Shown: positions 33,821 to 44,808 of the stretch, one piece after another | Layout of the letters: every line of letters starts with the position of its first letter | How positions within the stretch are numbered: the first letter of the stretch is position 1 | Origin: Paenibacillus sp. IHBB 10380 | Lineage (GTDB): Bacteria > Bacillota > Bacilli > Paenibacillales > Paenibacillaceae | DNA: 64,000 bases | Direction of reading: 5' to 3' | Assembly (NCBI RefSeq): GCF_000949425.1 | Contig: NZ_CP010976.1 | Span: 496,001-560,000, forward strand | Program-made: the position numbers and the translations under genes | Notes under the pieces: model-generated | What the model was told of the DNA's origin: nothing | The model's input: only the letters and a program-made list of their open reading frames with translations | Databases searched by the model: none

Positions 33821-34468
33821 ATGGCTACTTATTTGCCTATTATGCTGGATTGTGAAGATCGGCTTTGTCTCATTGTGGGGGGAGGAACAGTCGCTGAACG
33901 CAAGGCGATCCGTCTCCTTGATGCTAAGGCCAAAGTGACGATTATCAGCTCTGAGCTCACAAAGAAATTGTTAGAGCTTTACGAGAGCGGGAAGATCCAT
34001 TGGATACGTAGAAACTTTGAGTCTGATGACACAGATGGATATTCGCTAGTTCATGCTACTACACACAACGAAAGAGTAAACGTAGAGATCGCAAAGGAAG
34101 CTAGCGATAAAGGAATTCCAGTGAATGTAGCAAGTGATTCTGCTGCAAGCACATTCATGAATCCAGCCGTAATAAAGCGCGGGCGGCTTACAATTGCTGT
34201 ATCAACGGAAGGAGCAGGGCCGGCAGCAGCCGTTCATATCTGTTCCCTTCTAGAGGAACAATTCGGAGAAGAATATGAAACCTATCTTGATTTCCTATAT
34301 AGCCTACGTACAGAAATTAAACGAGCAGTAGCATCTCCTGCACAAAGACATAAGCTCTTAAAGAAATTGATTCAATGTCATATTCTTGATGATATACAGC
34401 ATGGGAGATATGTGGAATGGAGTCAGGCAGATATACAAACATGGATTGAGAATAATGAGGAGGAATAG
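33821..34468 (+). CDS. Precorrin-2 dehydrogenase / sirohydrochlorin ferrochelatase-like (SirC/YlnF type)
   Basis: A 215-residue NAD-dependent protein of the siroheme branch. The N-terminal Rossmann loop is [13 protein letters not shown] (residues 17-29). [20 protein letters not shown] (near 107-126) and [11 protein letters not shown] are diagnostic of Met8p/CysG N-domain proteins. Together with the CobA domain encoded two genes on, it would take uroporphyrinogen III to sirohydrochlorin or siroheme for sulfite/nitrite reductase. Whether it also inserts iron cannot be told. ATG 33821 follows TGGGAGCGTGACC. Confidence 0.9.
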   Translation: MATYLPIMLDCEDRLCLIVGGGTVAERKAIRLLDAKAKVTIISSELTKKLLELYESGKIHWIRRNFESDDTDGYSLVHATTHNERVNVEIAKEASDKGIPVNVASDSAASTFMNPAVIKRGRLTIAVSTEGAGPAAAVHICSLLEEQFGEEYETYLDFLYSLRTEIKRAVASPAQRHKLLKKLIQCHILDDIQHGRYVEWSQADIQTWIENNEEE

Positions 34469-34472
34469 TGTC

Positions 34473-35429
34473 ATGCGGACCATTGTAGTGGGTAGTAGAC
34501 AAAGTGCGCTAGCGTTAACGCAAACAGGACAAGTCATTCATGATTTAGAGAAGCTGTGTGCTACGCATGGGTTTCATTTTGATTTTGAGGTTAAAAGAAT
34601 AGTGACCAAAGGTGATCTTATTCTGGATGTGACACTTTCAAAAATTGGTGGTAAAGGGTTGTTCGTTAAGGAAATCGAGCAGGCGATGCTTGATCGAGAG
34701 ATTGATATAGCCGTACATAGTATGAAGGATATGCCTTCAGAGTTGCCGGAAGGTTTAATCAACGGTGCTGTTCCCCGCCGTGCGGATAGTCGTGATTGCT
34801 TCATATCTCGTGAAGGTCTGAGTCTAGAAGATCTTCCACAAGGTGCAAAGGTGGGAACAAGTAGTTTGCGCAGGTCTAGCCAGCTTAAAGCATACCGCCC
34901 AGATCTACAGTTAGAGCCTATACGTGGAAATATTGATTCACGGCTACGAAAGCTAGAGAGTGGCGAATTCGATGCGATTATACTGGCAGCAGCGGGACTC
35001 TATCGTATGGGATGGGAAGATCGGATGACGTCTTACATTTCAGTAGAGGATTGTCTTCCAGCAGTAGGTCAAGGCGCGTTAGGCATTGAGTGCAGAGAAG
35101 ACGATGTGGAGCTACGTAAGCTTCTTGCCCTATATAACGATGAGTTGACTTCACTGACAGTAGCGGCAGAACGTAAATTTCTAAGTGTGCTAAATGGCGG
35201 ATGTCAAGTCCCTATTGGAGCTCATGCAACATGGGTTCAAAGTGTATCAGATCACTCACAAGGTGCAGCAAACACGATACAATTGACAGGGATGGTGGGA
35301 TCGCCAGATGGAGACCTCATTCTGAAAGAAACACTACTTGGAGATGATCCTGAGAAATTGGGTCAAGCTGTAGCAGACAAGCTAATATCTCAGGGAGCAG
35401 AGAAGATATTGGCACAGGTGAGGGGCTGA
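34473..35429 (+). CDS. hemC: Porphobilinogen deaminase (hydroxymethylbilane synthase)
   Basis: A 318-residue enzyme that joins four porphobilinogens into hydroxymethylbilane. The start [18 protein letters not shown] is typical. [21 protein letters not shown] (near 55-75), [17 protein letters not shown] and [11 protein letters not shown] bind substrate. The dipyrromethane cofactor Cys lies in [13 protein letters not shown] near residue 245. ATG 34473 follows GAGGAGGAATAG. It begins 4 nt after the SirC-like stop, so the two are coupled. Confidence 0.96.
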   Translation: MRTIVVGSRQSALALTQTGQVIHDLEKLCATHGFHFDFEVKRIVTKGDLILDVTLSKIGGKGLFVKEIEQAMLDREIDIAVHSMKDMPSELPEGLINGAVPRRADSRDCFISREGLSLEDLPQGAKVGTSSLRRSSQLKAYRPDLQLEPIRGNIDSRLRKLESGEFDAIILAAAGLYRMGWEDRMTSYISVEDCLPAVGQGALGIECREDDVELRKLLALYNDELTSLTVAAERKFLSVLNGGCQVPIGAHATWVQSVSDHSQGAANTIQLTGMVGSPDGDLILKETLLGDDPEKLGQAVADKLISQGAEKILAQVRG

Positions 35430-35434
35430 TTTAG

Positions 35435-36991
35435 ATGGTAGGGAAAGTATATTTGGTAGGTGCGGGGCCTGGAGATGCAAGATTGATCACGGTCAAAGGA
35501 TTGCAATGTATCAAGAAGGCAGATGTAGTTGTCTACGATCGTCTTGCTAATCCTCAATTGTTGAAGTCAATGAAATTAGGCGCAGAAAAAGTATATGTGG
35601 GTAAGCTTTCAGATCGTCATACCATGAAGCAAGAAGAGATTAATCAGTTGTTGGTTGACTTAGCATTAGAGGGAAAGATTGTTACTAGACTTAAGGGTGG
35701 AGATCCTACGATCTTCGGGCGTGTAGGTGAGGAAGCGGATCTACTTCGAAAGAATGGTATTTTTTATGAGATCATTCCTGGGATCACCTCAGCTATCAGT
35801 GTTCCGGCCTACGCAGGGATTCCAGTCACTCATCGAGACATGGCTTCTTCAGTATCTATTATCACAGGACATGAAAGTCAAGATAAGCTAGATCAGTCTA
35901 TTCATTGGGATAAACTTACGAATGCAACGGGAACACTAATTTTTATGATGGGTGTGGCTAAGATTGGGTACATTAGTCAGCAATTGATCGCTCATGGTAG
36001 ACCAGCTACGACACCGGTGGCACTCGTACGATGGGGTACACGTGCAGAGCAGGAGACACTTATAGGTACTCTTTCGGACATTGAAGAGAAGGTGTTAGCT
36101 GCTGATTTCAAGCCACCAGCTGTTATTGTTGTTGGAGATGTTGTATTGCAACGTGAGCAGCTCATGTGGGCAGAATTCCTTCCTCTGTTTGGTAAAAGAA
36201 TTCTTGTTACTCGGTCCCGTTCTCAGGCGAGTGAACTCGTGAGTATGATTGAAGAACTGGGTGGGGAGCCGTACGAATTCCCTGTTATTGAGATCGTTAA
36301 ATCTACAGATCCTCAAGATATATTAGGCATAGAGAATGCTTTCTCGCAATTGGATCAATACGATTGGATCTTCTTCACGAGCACCAACGGTGTAGATTTC
36401 TTCTTTCAACACTTGATGGAACAGCAATGTGATGTTCGTGCGTTACATCGAGCGAGAGTGGTTGCCGTTGGTCCTGCAACTGCTGAATCTCTTAAATCGA
36501 GAGGAATCATTCCAGAATCACTTCCTGAACGCTTTCAGGCTGAGGGGATGGTGGAGATGTTAACCCATCGATTAGAGGCTGGGCAGAGGGTGCTCCTACC
36601 TAGAGGAAATAGAGGGCGTACGTGGCTACCAGAGAAGCTCACAGAAATGGGGCTCGAAGTAACGGAAGCAGTGACCTACCAGACGGTTATCAGTGGTGAA
36701 GATGATGATGAGTTGCTGAGGATGTTTGAGGAACGCAGAATACATGCGGTAACCTTTACAAGTTCTTCTACAGTGACGTATTTGTTGGAGATTATGAAGA
36801 GGATGGGAATTGAAGATCCATTACAGCAACTCGAAGGTATCGAAACGGCATGTATTGGAGAAATTACAGCTCGGACGGCTAAGGAAGCAGGTCTCTCTGT
36901 TGGAATGATTGCAGAGGAAGCGACGCTTAGCAGTTTAGTTCAAGCTTTGTGCCGCTGGAACAACAATACGCATGCTTACGCTAACTTTTAA
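35435..36991 (+). CDS. cobA-hemD: Fused uroporphyrinogen-III C-methyltransferase (CobA) and uroporphyrinogen-III synthase (HemD)
   Basis: A 518-residue two-domain protein. Residues 1-245 are a SAM-dependent methyltransferase: VYLVGAGPGDARLITVKG, VVYDRLANP, RLKGGDPTIFGR, and PGITSAISVPAYAGIPVTHR. Residues about 255-510 are HemD: FGKRILVTRSRSQASELVSM, DWIFFTSTNGVDFF, and VTFTSSSTVTYL. HemD closes the bilane to uroporphyrinogen III, and CobA methylates the same product, so the fusion sits at the heme/siroheme branch point. B. subtilis encodes these separately; the fusion is common in Paenibacillus and clostridia. ATG 35435 lies 5 nt after hemC. Confidence 0.95.
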   Translation: MVGKVYLVGAGPGDARLITVKGLQCIKKADVVVYDRLANPQLLKSMKLGAEKVYVGKLSDRHTMKQEEINQLLVDLALEGKIVTRLKGGDPTIFGRVGEEADLLRKNGIFYEIIPGITSAISVPAYAGIPVTHRDMASSVSIITGHESQDKLDQSIHWDKLTNATGTLIFMMGVAKIGYISQQLIAHGRPATTPVALVRWGTRAEQETLIGTLSDIEEKVLAADFKPPAVIVVGDVVLQREQLMWAEFLPLFGKRILVTRSRSQASELVSMIEELGGEPYEFPVIEIVKSTDPQDILGIENAFSQLDQYDWIFFTSTNGVDFFFQHLMEQQCDVRALHRARVVAVGPATAESLKSRGIIPESLPERFQAEGMVEMLTHRLEAGQRVLLPRGNRGRTWLPEKLTEMGLEVTEAVTYQTVISGEDDDELLRMFEERRIHAVTFTSSSTVTYLLEIMKRMGIEDPLQQLEGIETACIGEITARTAKEAGLSVGMIAEEATLSSLVQALCRWNNNTHAYANF

Positions 36992-37008
36992 TCATAAGTT
37001 AGCATTTT
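36980..37008 (+). terminator. Terminator after cobA-hemD
   Basis: GCTAACTT pairs with AAGTTAGC around an 8-nt loop, followed by ATTTTTG. The left arm contains the last codons of the gene. hemB-hemL may therefore have their own transcript. Confidence 0.75.
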
Positions 37009-37092
37009 TGAGCTAGTTTTGAATTCATACAACAAGGAAATGAAGCAACAATAGATGTCTTTACAGGCATGAATATTTAGGAGGCTATAAAT

Positions 37093-38094
37093 ATGAGTTT
37101 TCCCATTATGCGTCACCGTCGTTTACGTCAATCCGTTGGCATACGTAATATGGTTCGCGAAACGGTTCTGAATGTGCAAGATTTAGTACAACCTATCTTT
37201 GTGACTTATGGAACAAATGTTAGAAATGAAATTTCCTCGATGCCTGGGGTATATCATTTCTCGTTGGATACTTTAAAGACTGAAGTTGACGAAATTGCAG
37301 CTTTAGGGATTCCAGCAGTGCTGTTATTCGGTATACCGGAAACAAAAGATAGTATCGGTTCTTCTGCGTTTGCTGAAGATGGTATTGTGCAAGAAGCAAC
37401 AAGATTAATTAAATCATGGTACCCAGAGCTATTAGTGATTGCAGATACTTGCCTATGTGAATTTACGGACCACGGACACTGTGGGATGGTTCATACATTT
37501 GAACATGAAGGTCACATTCATGGAGATGTGCTGAATGATGAGTCCCTTACTTTACTTGTGCAGACGGCTGTATCTCAAGCAAGAGCAGGGGCAGATATTA
37601 TTGCACCTTCTAACATGATGGATGGATTCGTACAAGCCATACGTAGTGGGTTGGATGAAGCGGGATTTCTAAATGTTCCCATTATGTCTTATTCGGTTAA
37701 ATATGCTTCTGCGTTCTATGGTCCGTTTCGTGAAGCCGCAGACTCAGCTCCTCAATTTGGAGATCGCAAAACCTATCAAATGGACCCTGCGAATGTCAGA
37801 GAAGCGCTTAGAGAAGCGGAATCAGACGTACTTGAAGGTGCCGATATGTTAATGGTTAAGCCTGCGCTCGCTTATTTAGATGTCATGCGTATGATCAAAG
37901 ATCAATTCGATCTGCCATTAGTTGCTTATAATGTTAGTGGTGAGTACTCCATGGTTAAGGCTGCGGCGCTACAGGGGTGGATTAACGAGAAAGCGATTGT
38001 GCAAGAAATGTTGACAGGAATGAAGCGTGCAGGAGCAGATATCATCATCACATATTTTGCTAAAGATTCAGCTCGCTGGTTACTTGAACGATAA
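37093..38094 (+). CDS. hemB: Delta-aminolevulinic acid dehydratase (porphobilinogen synthase)
   Basis: A 333-residue TIM-barrel enzyme joining two ALA molecules into porphobilinogen. The metal-binding Cys are in [14 protein letters not shown] (near residues 117-130), indicating the zinc type. Two active-site lysines are in [14 protein letters not shown] (near 200) and [13 protein letters not shown] (near 252). Length is standard. ATG 37093 follows TAGGAGGCTATAA. hemL follows after 30 nt, in the B. subtilis order. Confidence 0.97.
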   Translation: MSFPIMRHRRLRQSVGIRNMVRETVLNVQDLVQPIFVTYGTNVRNEISSMPGVYHFSLDTLKTEVDEIAALGIPAVLLFGIPETKDSIGSSAFAEDGIVQEATRLIKSWYPELLVIADTCLCEFTDHGHCGMVHTFEHEGHIHGDVLNDESLTLLVQTAVSQARAGADIIAPSNMMDGFVQAIRSGLDEAGFLNVPIMSYSVKYASAFYGPFREAADSAPQFGDRKTYQMDPANVREALREAESDVLEGADMLMVKPALAYLDVMRMIKDQFDLPLVAYNVSGEYSMVKAAALQGWINEKAIVQEMLTGMKRAGADIIITYFAKDSARWLLER

Positions 38095-38124
38095 ATTTAC
38101 TTAGAGATGATAGGAGTGTTGAGA

Positions 38125-39426
38125 ATGAGCAATGGTTCTGGTATTCGTAAGGAAGAGGCTTCGCGAACAGCTTTTGAAGAAGCTAAACAATATATTCCAG
38201 GTGGAGTGAATAGCCCCGTACGTGCGTTTAAAAGTGTTGGGTTAACGCCCATCTATGTTGAGCGCGGTGAAGGCTCAACCATTTATGATATAGACGGAAA
38301 TAGTTTCATAGATTACGTCTGCTCTTGGGGGCCCTTAATTATGGGACATGCTCATCCTGAGGTTATCTCAGCGATTCGTGAGACAGCCTTGAATGGCACA
38401 AGTTTCGGTGCACCTACCTTAATTGAGACGGAAATGGCGAAGCTAGTCTGTGAACGTGTTCCGTCCATTGATATTGTTAGAATGGTCAGTTCAGGTACTG
38501 AAGCGACAATGAGCGCGATCCGTTTATCACGTGGTTATACGGGAAGAAGTAAAATTTTGAAATTTGAAGGTTCTTATCATGGACATGCAGATAGTCTTCT
38601 TATCAAAGCAGGATCCGGCGTTGCAACGCTTGGATTGCCAGACAGTCCTGGTGTACCTGAAGGTGTGGCAACGAACACGATCACTGTTCCTTATAACGAT
38701 CTAGAATCTGTTAAGGTGGCATTTGAACGCTTTGGAGAAGAGCTAGCTTGCGTTATCGTTGAACCTATAGCCGGAAATATGGGGGTTGTACCTCCTTTAC
38801 CTGGGTTTTTACAAGGGTTACGTGATATCACTAGTCAGTACGGTTCCTTATTAATCTTTGATGAAGTGATGACGGGATTCCGTGTCGATATGAACTGTGC
38901 ACAGGGACTGTTCGGAATTACGCCAGATTTGACTTGCCTTGGTAAGGTTATTGGCGGAGGTCTACCTGTAGGGGCTTATGGTGGCAAAAGAGAGATCATG
39001 GAGCAAATATCGCCAACGGGACCTATTTATCAAGCCGGGACACTTAGTGGTAATCCTTTGGCTATGATTGCAGGATATACGACGCTTAAGTTGCTTACAC
39101 CAGAAGTGTATGAGCAATTAGAAGTGCGTGCTGCGCGCTTGCAGGCCGGATTAGAGAGCAATGCTCAGAAGATAGGAGTCCCGATCACCATTAACCGTGT
39201 AGGTTCGATGGTATGTCCATTCTTTACAGATAGCGACGTTATTAACTTCGATATAGCTAAGAATTGCAATACGGATCACTTCCGTCGTTATTTTGCCGCT
39301 ATGGTCCAAAATGGTGTTAGTGTAGCGCCTTCTCAGTTCGAAGGAATGTTTGTGTCAGCTGCTCATAGTGTTGAGGATATTGATATGACGATTGCGGCCA
39401 ATTATAAGGCTCTCGAAAGCCTTTGA
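38125..39426 (+). CDS. hemL: Glutamate-1-semialdehyde 2,1-aminomutase
   Basis: A 433-residue PLP enzyme making ALA from glutamate semialdehyde, the product of Hem[17 protein letters not shown] near residue 25-40 is the substrate-binding start. FDEVMTGFR (near 250) holds the PLP Asp, and [16 protein letters not shown] (near 273) the Schiff-base Lys. ATG 38125 follows ATAGGAGTGTTG. Its TGA overlaps the TTG start of the next gene, indicating coupling. Confidence 0.96.
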   Translation: MSNGSGIRKEEASRTAFEEAKQYIPGGVNSPVRAFKSVGLTPIYVERGEGSTIYDIDGNSFIDYVCSWGPLIMGHAHPEVISAIRETALNGTSFGAPTLIETEMAKLVCERVPSIDIVRMVSSGTEATMSAIRLSRGYTGRSKILKFEGSYHGHADSLLIKAGSGVATLGLPDSPGVPEGVATNTITVPYNDLESVKVAFERFGEELACVIVEPIAGNMGVVPPLPGFLQGLRDITSQYGSLLIFDEVMTGFRVDMNCAQGLFGITPDLTCLGKVIGGGLPVGAYGGKREIMEQISPTGPIYQAGTLSGNPLAMIAGYTTLKLLTPEVYEQLEVRAARLQAGLESNAQKIGVPITINRVGSMVCPFFTDSDVINFDIAKNCNTDHFRRYFAAMVQNGVSVAPSQFEGMFVSAAHSVEDIDMTIAANYKALESL

Positions 39427-40322
39427 GTCATCTAGCGAATGCGAACCGGCGAGGGGAATGGCTGGAGTTGATTCCAGGTAAAGCCATCTCAAGTGCAGAG
39501 AACGCTGACACGGCTGTATTGGAGTGGTTACTTCATACAGCAGAGATGCCTGAGAAGCTGCTAAATCGTCTTAAACATGAGAAGAAGATTCAATGGAAAG
39601 GCGACAGGATACAAATACATCTTTTTTCACCTCAGCTTCTAGGAGTTGAACCTGTTTGGCAGGACCTTGGGGTTCTGTATGAGGATGATTTTTGCTTAGT
39701 TGTACACAAGCCGGCAGGGATGTCTATTCACCCCGATGGTCGTGTAGGGTTGGTCACGCTTGATCATGTTGTGGCCGCACATTATCAGGCTACGGGTCAA
39801 GAAGTGACAGTAAAGCATATTCATCGATTGGATCAGGATACAACAGGTCCTGTGCTTTATGCTAAGAATGAATGGGCTCAATTAAAGCTGGATGAGAATA
39901 TGCGAGATAAGAGAATCGACCGTAAATATGTTGCTTTCGTACAAGGAAACGTTAAACAGAATTTATCTTTGATAGATCTTGCCATTGGTAAAGATAGACA
40001 TCATGCACAGCGTCGTCGTATTTCGCCCACAGGGCAGTCAGCGATTACACATGTTCAGCTAGAGGAACTATTCAAGGAAGCAAGTCTTGTTCGTCTTAGA
40101 CTGGAGACAGGAAGAACGCATCAAATTCGTGTCCACTTAAGTCATGTGGGGCATCCGCTCATTGGGGATGTATTGTATGGTGGCAATACTACTTTAATGA
40201 CAAGACAGTCGCTACATGGTGAAAGGTTAGCTTTTACCCATCCATTAACCAAAGAATATATCGAGATTGAGGATCCGTGGCCTGAAGATATGCGCAAATT
40301 ACACAATCTTTTAAGAGCGTAA
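39423..40322 (+). CDS. RluA-family RNA pseudouridine synthase
   Basis: A 299-residue enzyme that converts specific uridines in rRNA or tRNA to pseudouridine. The catalytic motif is [16 protein letters not shown] (near residues 138-153), with Asp in the RLD(Q/R)xT loop. [24 protein letters not shown] is the C-terminal RluA signature. No S4 domain was seen in the N-terminal 80 residues. The start is TTG 39423, overlapping the hemL stop; the ribosome site is weak. Substrate site cannot be predicted. Confidence 0.9.
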   Translation: MSHLANANRRGEWLELIPGKAISSAENADTAVLEWLLHTAEMPEKLLNRLKHEKKIQWKGDRIQIHLFSPQLLGVEPVWQDLGVLYEDDFCLVVHKPAGMSIHPDGRVGLVTLDHVVAAHYQATGQEVTVKHIHRLDQDTTGPVLYAKNEWAQLKLDENMRDKRIDRKYVAFVQGNVKQNLSLIDLAIGKDRHHAQRRRISPTGQSAITHVQLEELFKEASLVRLRLETGRTHQIRVHLSHVGHPLIGDVLYGGNTTLMTRQSLHGERLAFTHPLTKEYIEIEDPWPEDMRKLHNLLRA

Positions 40323-40346
40323 AAGGATAACGTTAAAAGAGTCATG

Positions 40347-40380
40347 CTCTCCTTTTTATAGCATATAAATAAAATGAGTT
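40347..40380 (+). promoter_or_regulatory. Possible sigma-E promoter for spoVID
   Basis: GTCATGC near 40342, 14 nt, then CATATAAAT near 40363 loosely fits a sigma-E site. SpoVID is a sigma-E gene in B. subtilis. The match is weak. Confidence 0.3.
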
Positions 40381-40450
40381 AACAATATTGGGCTCATGCC
40401 GTGAGTAGACTCATGGTTATAAGAATATGCCAAAAAGGAGGACGTTAACT

Positions 40451-41659
40451 GTGTTTGACCAGTCCTACGGTTTGCGCTTTGATATTTATGAACGTATACA
40501 ACTATCGGACAATGTTGCAGGAATTGCAGAACTAGAGGAGATTGAATTACTTCCGCATATTCAGGTGATCAGTCAAGAAGACCAAGCTACGCTAAGGGGT
40601 CATTTACTTCTGAACGGTTTGTATAGGGGAGAAGGTGAAGAGGACGTGACTCAACGTTTGGAACACTTTATTCCTGTTGAAATTACTGTTCCTTTGAGCC
40701 GCGTTACTTCGATTGATGAAATCGCTGTAGAGATTGAGAATTTTGACATCGATCTTCTATCTACGCGGAGTCTTAACATTACAGGTGTTCTTTCATTACG
40801 CGGGATTGAGGCTCCACCTAATGATCGAGCAGCATGGGATGCCGAGGAGTTTACGGTTGTGCACGCTCCAGATTGGTCTGTAGAACAGGATGCAACTGCT
40901 CAATCTGCCTCACAAAACAACACCCTCTTAGAGCAGTCAGAAGAACTGAAATATGCTGATGAGGTAAAAGAGAGCGCGGTCTCTGTTCCTGAGCACTGGG
41001 CAAATGAGGACGTACCTGACACATCCGTATTACATACGGAGAATCAATTCATTGATGCTGATAGGTCTAAGCAAGTATCTAATGTGTGGCATTTCGAACC
41101 CGAAGATGAGACGGAATTGATATATCCTGAAATCGACATGAATTTAGTGGATGCAGAAGTGAGTGGAGAGAACCTTTATGGTGGCATATCCGTACATTCA
41201 CTAGAGAACGATAACTCAGAAGAAAGTGATCATTCTTTTGCAAGCACGCCAGGAATCGCATCTACTGAGTCAAATGATGAGAAATCGGAGGTGCGGATCG
41301 CTGTAGGGAGTAAGCAACAGCTCACAGCGGAAGCGAAAGAGAACTTTGGGTTGTCGTCTATTCTGTCATCTAGTCGTTCTATGAGAGACTTAGAGCAGCA
41401 AGCTCAGGAAGTGCAACAATTAGCAGAAGAGATTGAACTGGATAAAGCGGCGGTTGAGGATGTCCAATGGAAAAGCCTTTTCTTGGGAAGCTCAGCAGAG
41501 AAAAGCCCATTTAGTAAGGTTCGGTTATGTATCGTACAAAAGGAAGAGACGATTGATATGATTGCAGATCGATATCAGATGAGCTCACGTGAGCTACTTC
41601 TGTACAACCGCTTGTCAGAGCAGACGATTGAAGAGGGGCAAGTACTTTATATTCCATGA
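40451..41659 (+). CDS. spoVID: SpoVID, spore coat morphogenetic protein with C-terminal LysM
   Basis: A 402-residue protein of the SpoVID family. The N-terminal domain (residues 1-130) begins FDQSYGLRFDIYERIQL and has the beta-rich TLRGHLLLNGLYRGE and EVEIENFDIDLLSTRSLNITG stretches. A long acidic, low-complexity middle follows (130-345), typical of the family. The last 45 residues are a LysM motif (VRLCIVQKEETIDMIADRYQ, LLLYNRLSEQTIEEGQVLYIP in two parts). SpoVID encases the spore coat by recruiting coat proteins. GTG 40451 is chosen from AAAAAGGAGGACG at good distance. Confidence 0.92.
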   Translation: MFDQSYGLRFDIYERIQLSDNVAGIAELEEIELLPHIQVISQEDQATLRGHLLLNGLYRGEGEEDVTQRLEHFIPVEITVPLSRVTSIDEIAVEIENFDIDLLSTRSLNITGVLSLRGIEAPPNDRAAWDAEEFTVVHAPDWSVEQDATAQSASQNNTLLEQSEELKYADEVKESAVSVPEHWANEDVPDTSVLHTENQFIDADRSKQVSNVWHFEPEDETELIYPEIDMNLVDAEVSGENLYGGISVHSLENDNSEESDHSFASTPGIASTESNDEKSEVRIAVGSKQQLTAEAKENFGLSSILSSSRSMRDLEQQAQEVQQLAEEIELDKAAVEDVQWKSLFLGSSAEKSPFSKVRLCIVQKEETIDMIADRYQMSSRELLLYNRLSEQTIEEGQVLYIP

Positions 41660-41683
41660 TTGTTGGATTGGCCTCTTATTTGG

Positions 41684-41726
41684 CGAAGAACCCCGTACAT
41701 TATTGATGTACGGGGTTCTTCGTAAT
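41684..41726. terminator. Terminator after spoVID
   Basis: CGAAGAACCCCGTACAT and ATGTACGGGGTTCTTCG form a perfect 17-bp stem with a 5-nt loop, followed by TAATATT. Confidence 0.88.
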
Positions 41727-41789
41727 ATTGAGAAGTTGACTAAGAACATCTAGCAAGTTATTATGGAGTAGAGTATTTAATAAGAAACT

Positions 41790-42062
41790 GTGAACGGGAA
41801 GAGTAGTTAGAATGCCCATCAGAGAGCGGAATTGCAGCGCTGAGAGATTCCGTTGGATGCAGACTAGTGAAAGTCACCCTGGAGTTGCCTATTTGAGCCT
41901 ACGTGCATTTATGTGCATATTGATAGGGTAGAATAAGCCGGTTGCAGCCGTTATCTGTATGAGTGTCGCGTTTGATTAGGGAGAGTTTGCCTGATATTCG
42001 CGAAACAAAGGTGGTACCGCGAAAGAGTAACCTTTCGTCCTTTGAGGACGAAAGGTTTTTTT
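41790..42062 (+). promoter_or_regulatory. T-box leader for valS
   Basis: The conserved T-box AAGGTGGTACCGCG lies at 42008-42021, followed by the terminator CCTTTCGTCC-TTTGA-GGACGAAAGG (42031-42055) and TTTTTTT. Stem I occupies about 41800-41910. GTGAAAGTCACCCTGG near 41867-41882 fits the specifier loop with Val codon GTC (41873-41875). Uncharged tRNA-Val would stabilise the antiterminator and allow valS transcription. This accounts for the gap between spoVID and valS. Confidence 0.94.
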
Positions 42063-42105
42063 GTGTTTTGGATATGATGATTATATGTAATGGAGGTAAA
42101 TAATA

Positions 42106-44772
42106 ATGACTGATAATGAATCGAAGATGACTGCTGAGATGCCGACTACGTACGATCCTAAGGCAGCCGAGCAGAAATGGTACAAATACTGGATAGATAA
42201 TAACTTCTTCCAAGCTGGACAACGTCCAGATGCGGAGAGCTATACGATTGTTATTCCACCACCAAATGTGACGGGAATGCTTCATATTGGTCACGCCTTA
42301 GACTTTACATTGCAGGACATTCTTGTCCGCACCAAGAGAATGCAAGGATATGACACACTATGGTTACCAGGTACGGATCATGCGGGGATTGCTACTCAGA
42401 CCAAAGTAGAGCAAAAACTGCGTGAGCAGGGTATATCTCGTTATGATTTAGGCCGTGAAAAGTTTCTGGAACAAGTATGGGAATGGAAAGATCAGTATGC
42501 AAATACGATCCATGAACAATGGGCTAAGATGGGATTATCTTTAGACTATTCTAAAGAACGTTTCACCCTAGATAAAGGGTCATCTAAAGCAGTACGTGAA
42601 GTATTCGTTAAACTGTATAATAAAGGGTTGATTTACCGTGGTAAATATATTATTAACTGGGACCCTGTTGCTAGAACAGCGCTATCTGACATTGAAGTAG
42701 AATACAAAGAAGTACAAGGGCATCTCTACCACTTAACCTATCCACTCAAAGATGGAAGTGGCCACATCACTGTAGCTACTACACGCCCAGAGACGATGTT
42801 AGGAGACACTGCTGTTGCTGTCCATCCTGAGGATGAGCGTTACAGTCATCTGATCGGTCAGATGCTTGTGTTGCCCATTGTAGGCCGTGAAATTCCTATT
42901 ATTGCAGATGAATATGTTGAGAAAGATTTCGGTAGCGGTGCTGTGAAGATAACCCCTGCACATGATCCGAATGATTTCGAAGTAGGACTTCGCCACAATT
43001 TACCTCAAATTACCGTTATGGATGAGAGCGGTAAGATGAATCAACAGGCTGGTCCATATCAAGGTCTAGATCGTACAGAATGTAGGAAACAGATTGTTAA
43101 AGATTTGCAAGAATCAGGCGTTCTTAATGAAATTGAGGACCATGTTCACCAAGTAGGACACAGTGAGCGTTCAGGAGCTGTAGTAGAGCCTTATTTGTCT
43201 ACGCAATGGTTCGTTAAGATGAAACCACTGGCTGAGAAGGCTATTGAAGCTCAGAAATCAGGGAACGGCGTTAATTTCGTTCCAGATCGATTTGATAAGG
43301 TATATTTGCAATGGATTGAGAACATACGCGATTGGTGTATTTCAAGACAACTATGGTGGGGTCATCGTATTCCAGCTTGGTATTGTGAGTCATGTGGCGA
43401 GCTACATGTTGCTCATGAGGATGTATCGGTCTGTTCCAAATGTGGAAGTACTGAACTACAACAAGACAATGATGTGCTTGATACGTGGTTCAGCTCGGGA
43501 TTGTGGCCTTTCTCTACATTAGGCTGGCCGGATACAACAGAAGACTTGAAGCGGTACTATCCAATCGATGTACTCGTAACGGGTTATGATATCATTTACT
43601 TCTGGGTAGCTCGGATGATATTTACAGCTCTGGAGTTCACTGGAGAAATTCCGTTTAAAGATGTGCTTATGCATGGACTTGTAAGGGACGCTGATGGACG
43701 TAAGATGTCCAAGTCACTCGGAAACGGAGTAGATCCGCTAGATGTGATCGATCAATATGGCGCTGACGCTATGCGCTACATGATTTCAACCAGTAGTACA
43801 CCAGGGCAAGATTTACGTTTCCGCTTGGAGAAGGTTGAACAAGCTCGGAATTTTGCTAACAAAATATGGAACGCTTCTCGCTTCGCTCTCATGAACTTAG
43901 AAGGATTCACATATGATGATATTGATATCACGGGTGACTTAAAGACGGCAGATCGCTTCATATTGCATCGTTTGAACGAAACTTCGCGCGATATTACGCG
44001 TCTAATAGATGCTTACGAGTTTGGTGAGACAGGTCGATTGCTCTATAATTTCATTTGGGATGATCTTTGCGACTGGTATATTGAATTCGCCAAGCTCTCT
44101 TTATATGGAGAAGACGAAGTATCCAAGAAGAAAACCCAATCTGTTCTTAGCTTTGTATTAGATCGGACACTACGTCTGATTCATCCATTCATGCCGTTTA
44201 TCTCCGAGGAAATATGGCAGCACCTTCCGCATTCAGGTGATACGATCACTTTGGCTGAGTGGCCTAAGTACGATGCATCCTTTGAGAATGATTTAGCGAT
44301 TACCGAAATGAATACGCTGATGGATATCATTCGGACAGTTCGTAATGTACGAGCAGAAGTAAATGTACCTATGAGTAAAAAGGTAGAGCTGATCATTAAA
44401 GCAGGAGATACCAACGTACTCAACATTATTAGCCGGAATGAAGAATATGTGCAGCGTTTCTGTAACACATCGAGCTTTCAAGTAGGTGTAGATATTCCAG
44501 CACCAGATAAAGCGATGTCTGCTGTCGTAACAGGAGTTGAGATATATTTACCACTAGCAGGCTTGATTAATATCGATGAAGAAATTGTACGACTTGAGAA
44601 AGAAGTACAATTGTTGGATAGTGAAGTTGATCGTGTGGAGAAAAAACTGAGTAATCAGGGATTCGTGTCCAAAGCACCTGCTAAGGTGATTGAGGAAGAA
44701 CGTGCCAAACAAGCGGATTATTCGGATAAACGTAGTAAAGTGTTAGCAAGAATTGAAGAATTAAAAGGCTAA
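42106..44772 (+). CDS. valS: Valyl-tRNA synthetase
   Basis: An 888-residue class I synthetase. The HIGH motif is MLHIGHALD (residues 50-58 approx.), the KMSKS motif is [12 protein letters not shown] (near 525-536). The editing CP1 domain has [19 protein letters not shown] (near 220). [11 protein letters not shown] and the zinc-like CESCGE...CSKCGS knuckle follow. The anticodon-binding domain and the C-terminal coiled coil ([21 protein letters not shown]) that contacts tRNA are present. Length is usual for ValS. ATG 42106 follows ATGGAGGTAAATAAT. Regulated by the T-box upstream. Confidence 0.98.
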   Translation: MTDNESKMTAEMPTTYDPKAAEQKWYKYWIDNNFFQAGQRPDAESYTIVIPPPNVTGMLHIGHALDFTLQDILVRTKRMQGYDTLWLPGTDHAGIATQTKVEQKLREQGISRYDLGREKFLEQVWEWKDQYANTIHEQWAKMGLSLDYSKERFTLDKGSSKAVREVFVKLYNKGLIYRGKYIINWDPVARTALSDIEVEYKEVQGHLYHLTYPLKDGSGHITVATTRPETMLGDTAVAVHPEDERYSHLIGQMLVLPIVGREIPIIADEYVEKDFGSGAVKITPAHDPNDFEVGLRHNLPQITVMDESGKMNQQAGPYQGLDRTECRKQIVKDLQESGVLNEIEDHVHQVGHSERSGAVVEPYLSTQWFVKMKPLAEKAIEAQKSGNGVNFVPDRFDKVYLQWIENIRDWCISRQLWWGHRIPAWYCESCGELHVAHEDVSVCSKCGSTELQQDNDVLDTWFSSGLWPFSTLGWPDTTEDLKRYYPIDVLVTGYDIIYFWVARMIFTALEFTGEIPFKDVLMHGLVRDADGRKMSKSLGNGVDPLDVIDQYGADAMRYMISTSSTPGQDLRFRLEKVEQARNFANKIWNASRFALMNLEGFTYDDIDITGDLKTADRFILHRLNETSRDITRLIDAYEFGETGRLLYNFIWDDLCDWYIEFAKLSLYGEDEVSKKKTQSVLSFVLDRTLRLIHPFMPFISEEIWQHLPHSGDTITLAEWPKYDASFENDLAITEMNTLMDIIRTVRNVRAEVNVPMSKKVELIIKAGDTNVLNIISRNEEYVQRFCNTSSFQVGVDIPAPDKAMSAVVTGVEIYLPLAGLINIDEEIVRLEKEVQLLDSEVDRVEKKLSNQGFVSKAPAKVIEEERAKQADYSDKRSKVLARIEELKG

Positions 44773-44808
44773 TGAAACATTAATTTATGGATCTGAAGGT
44801 GAGAATGC

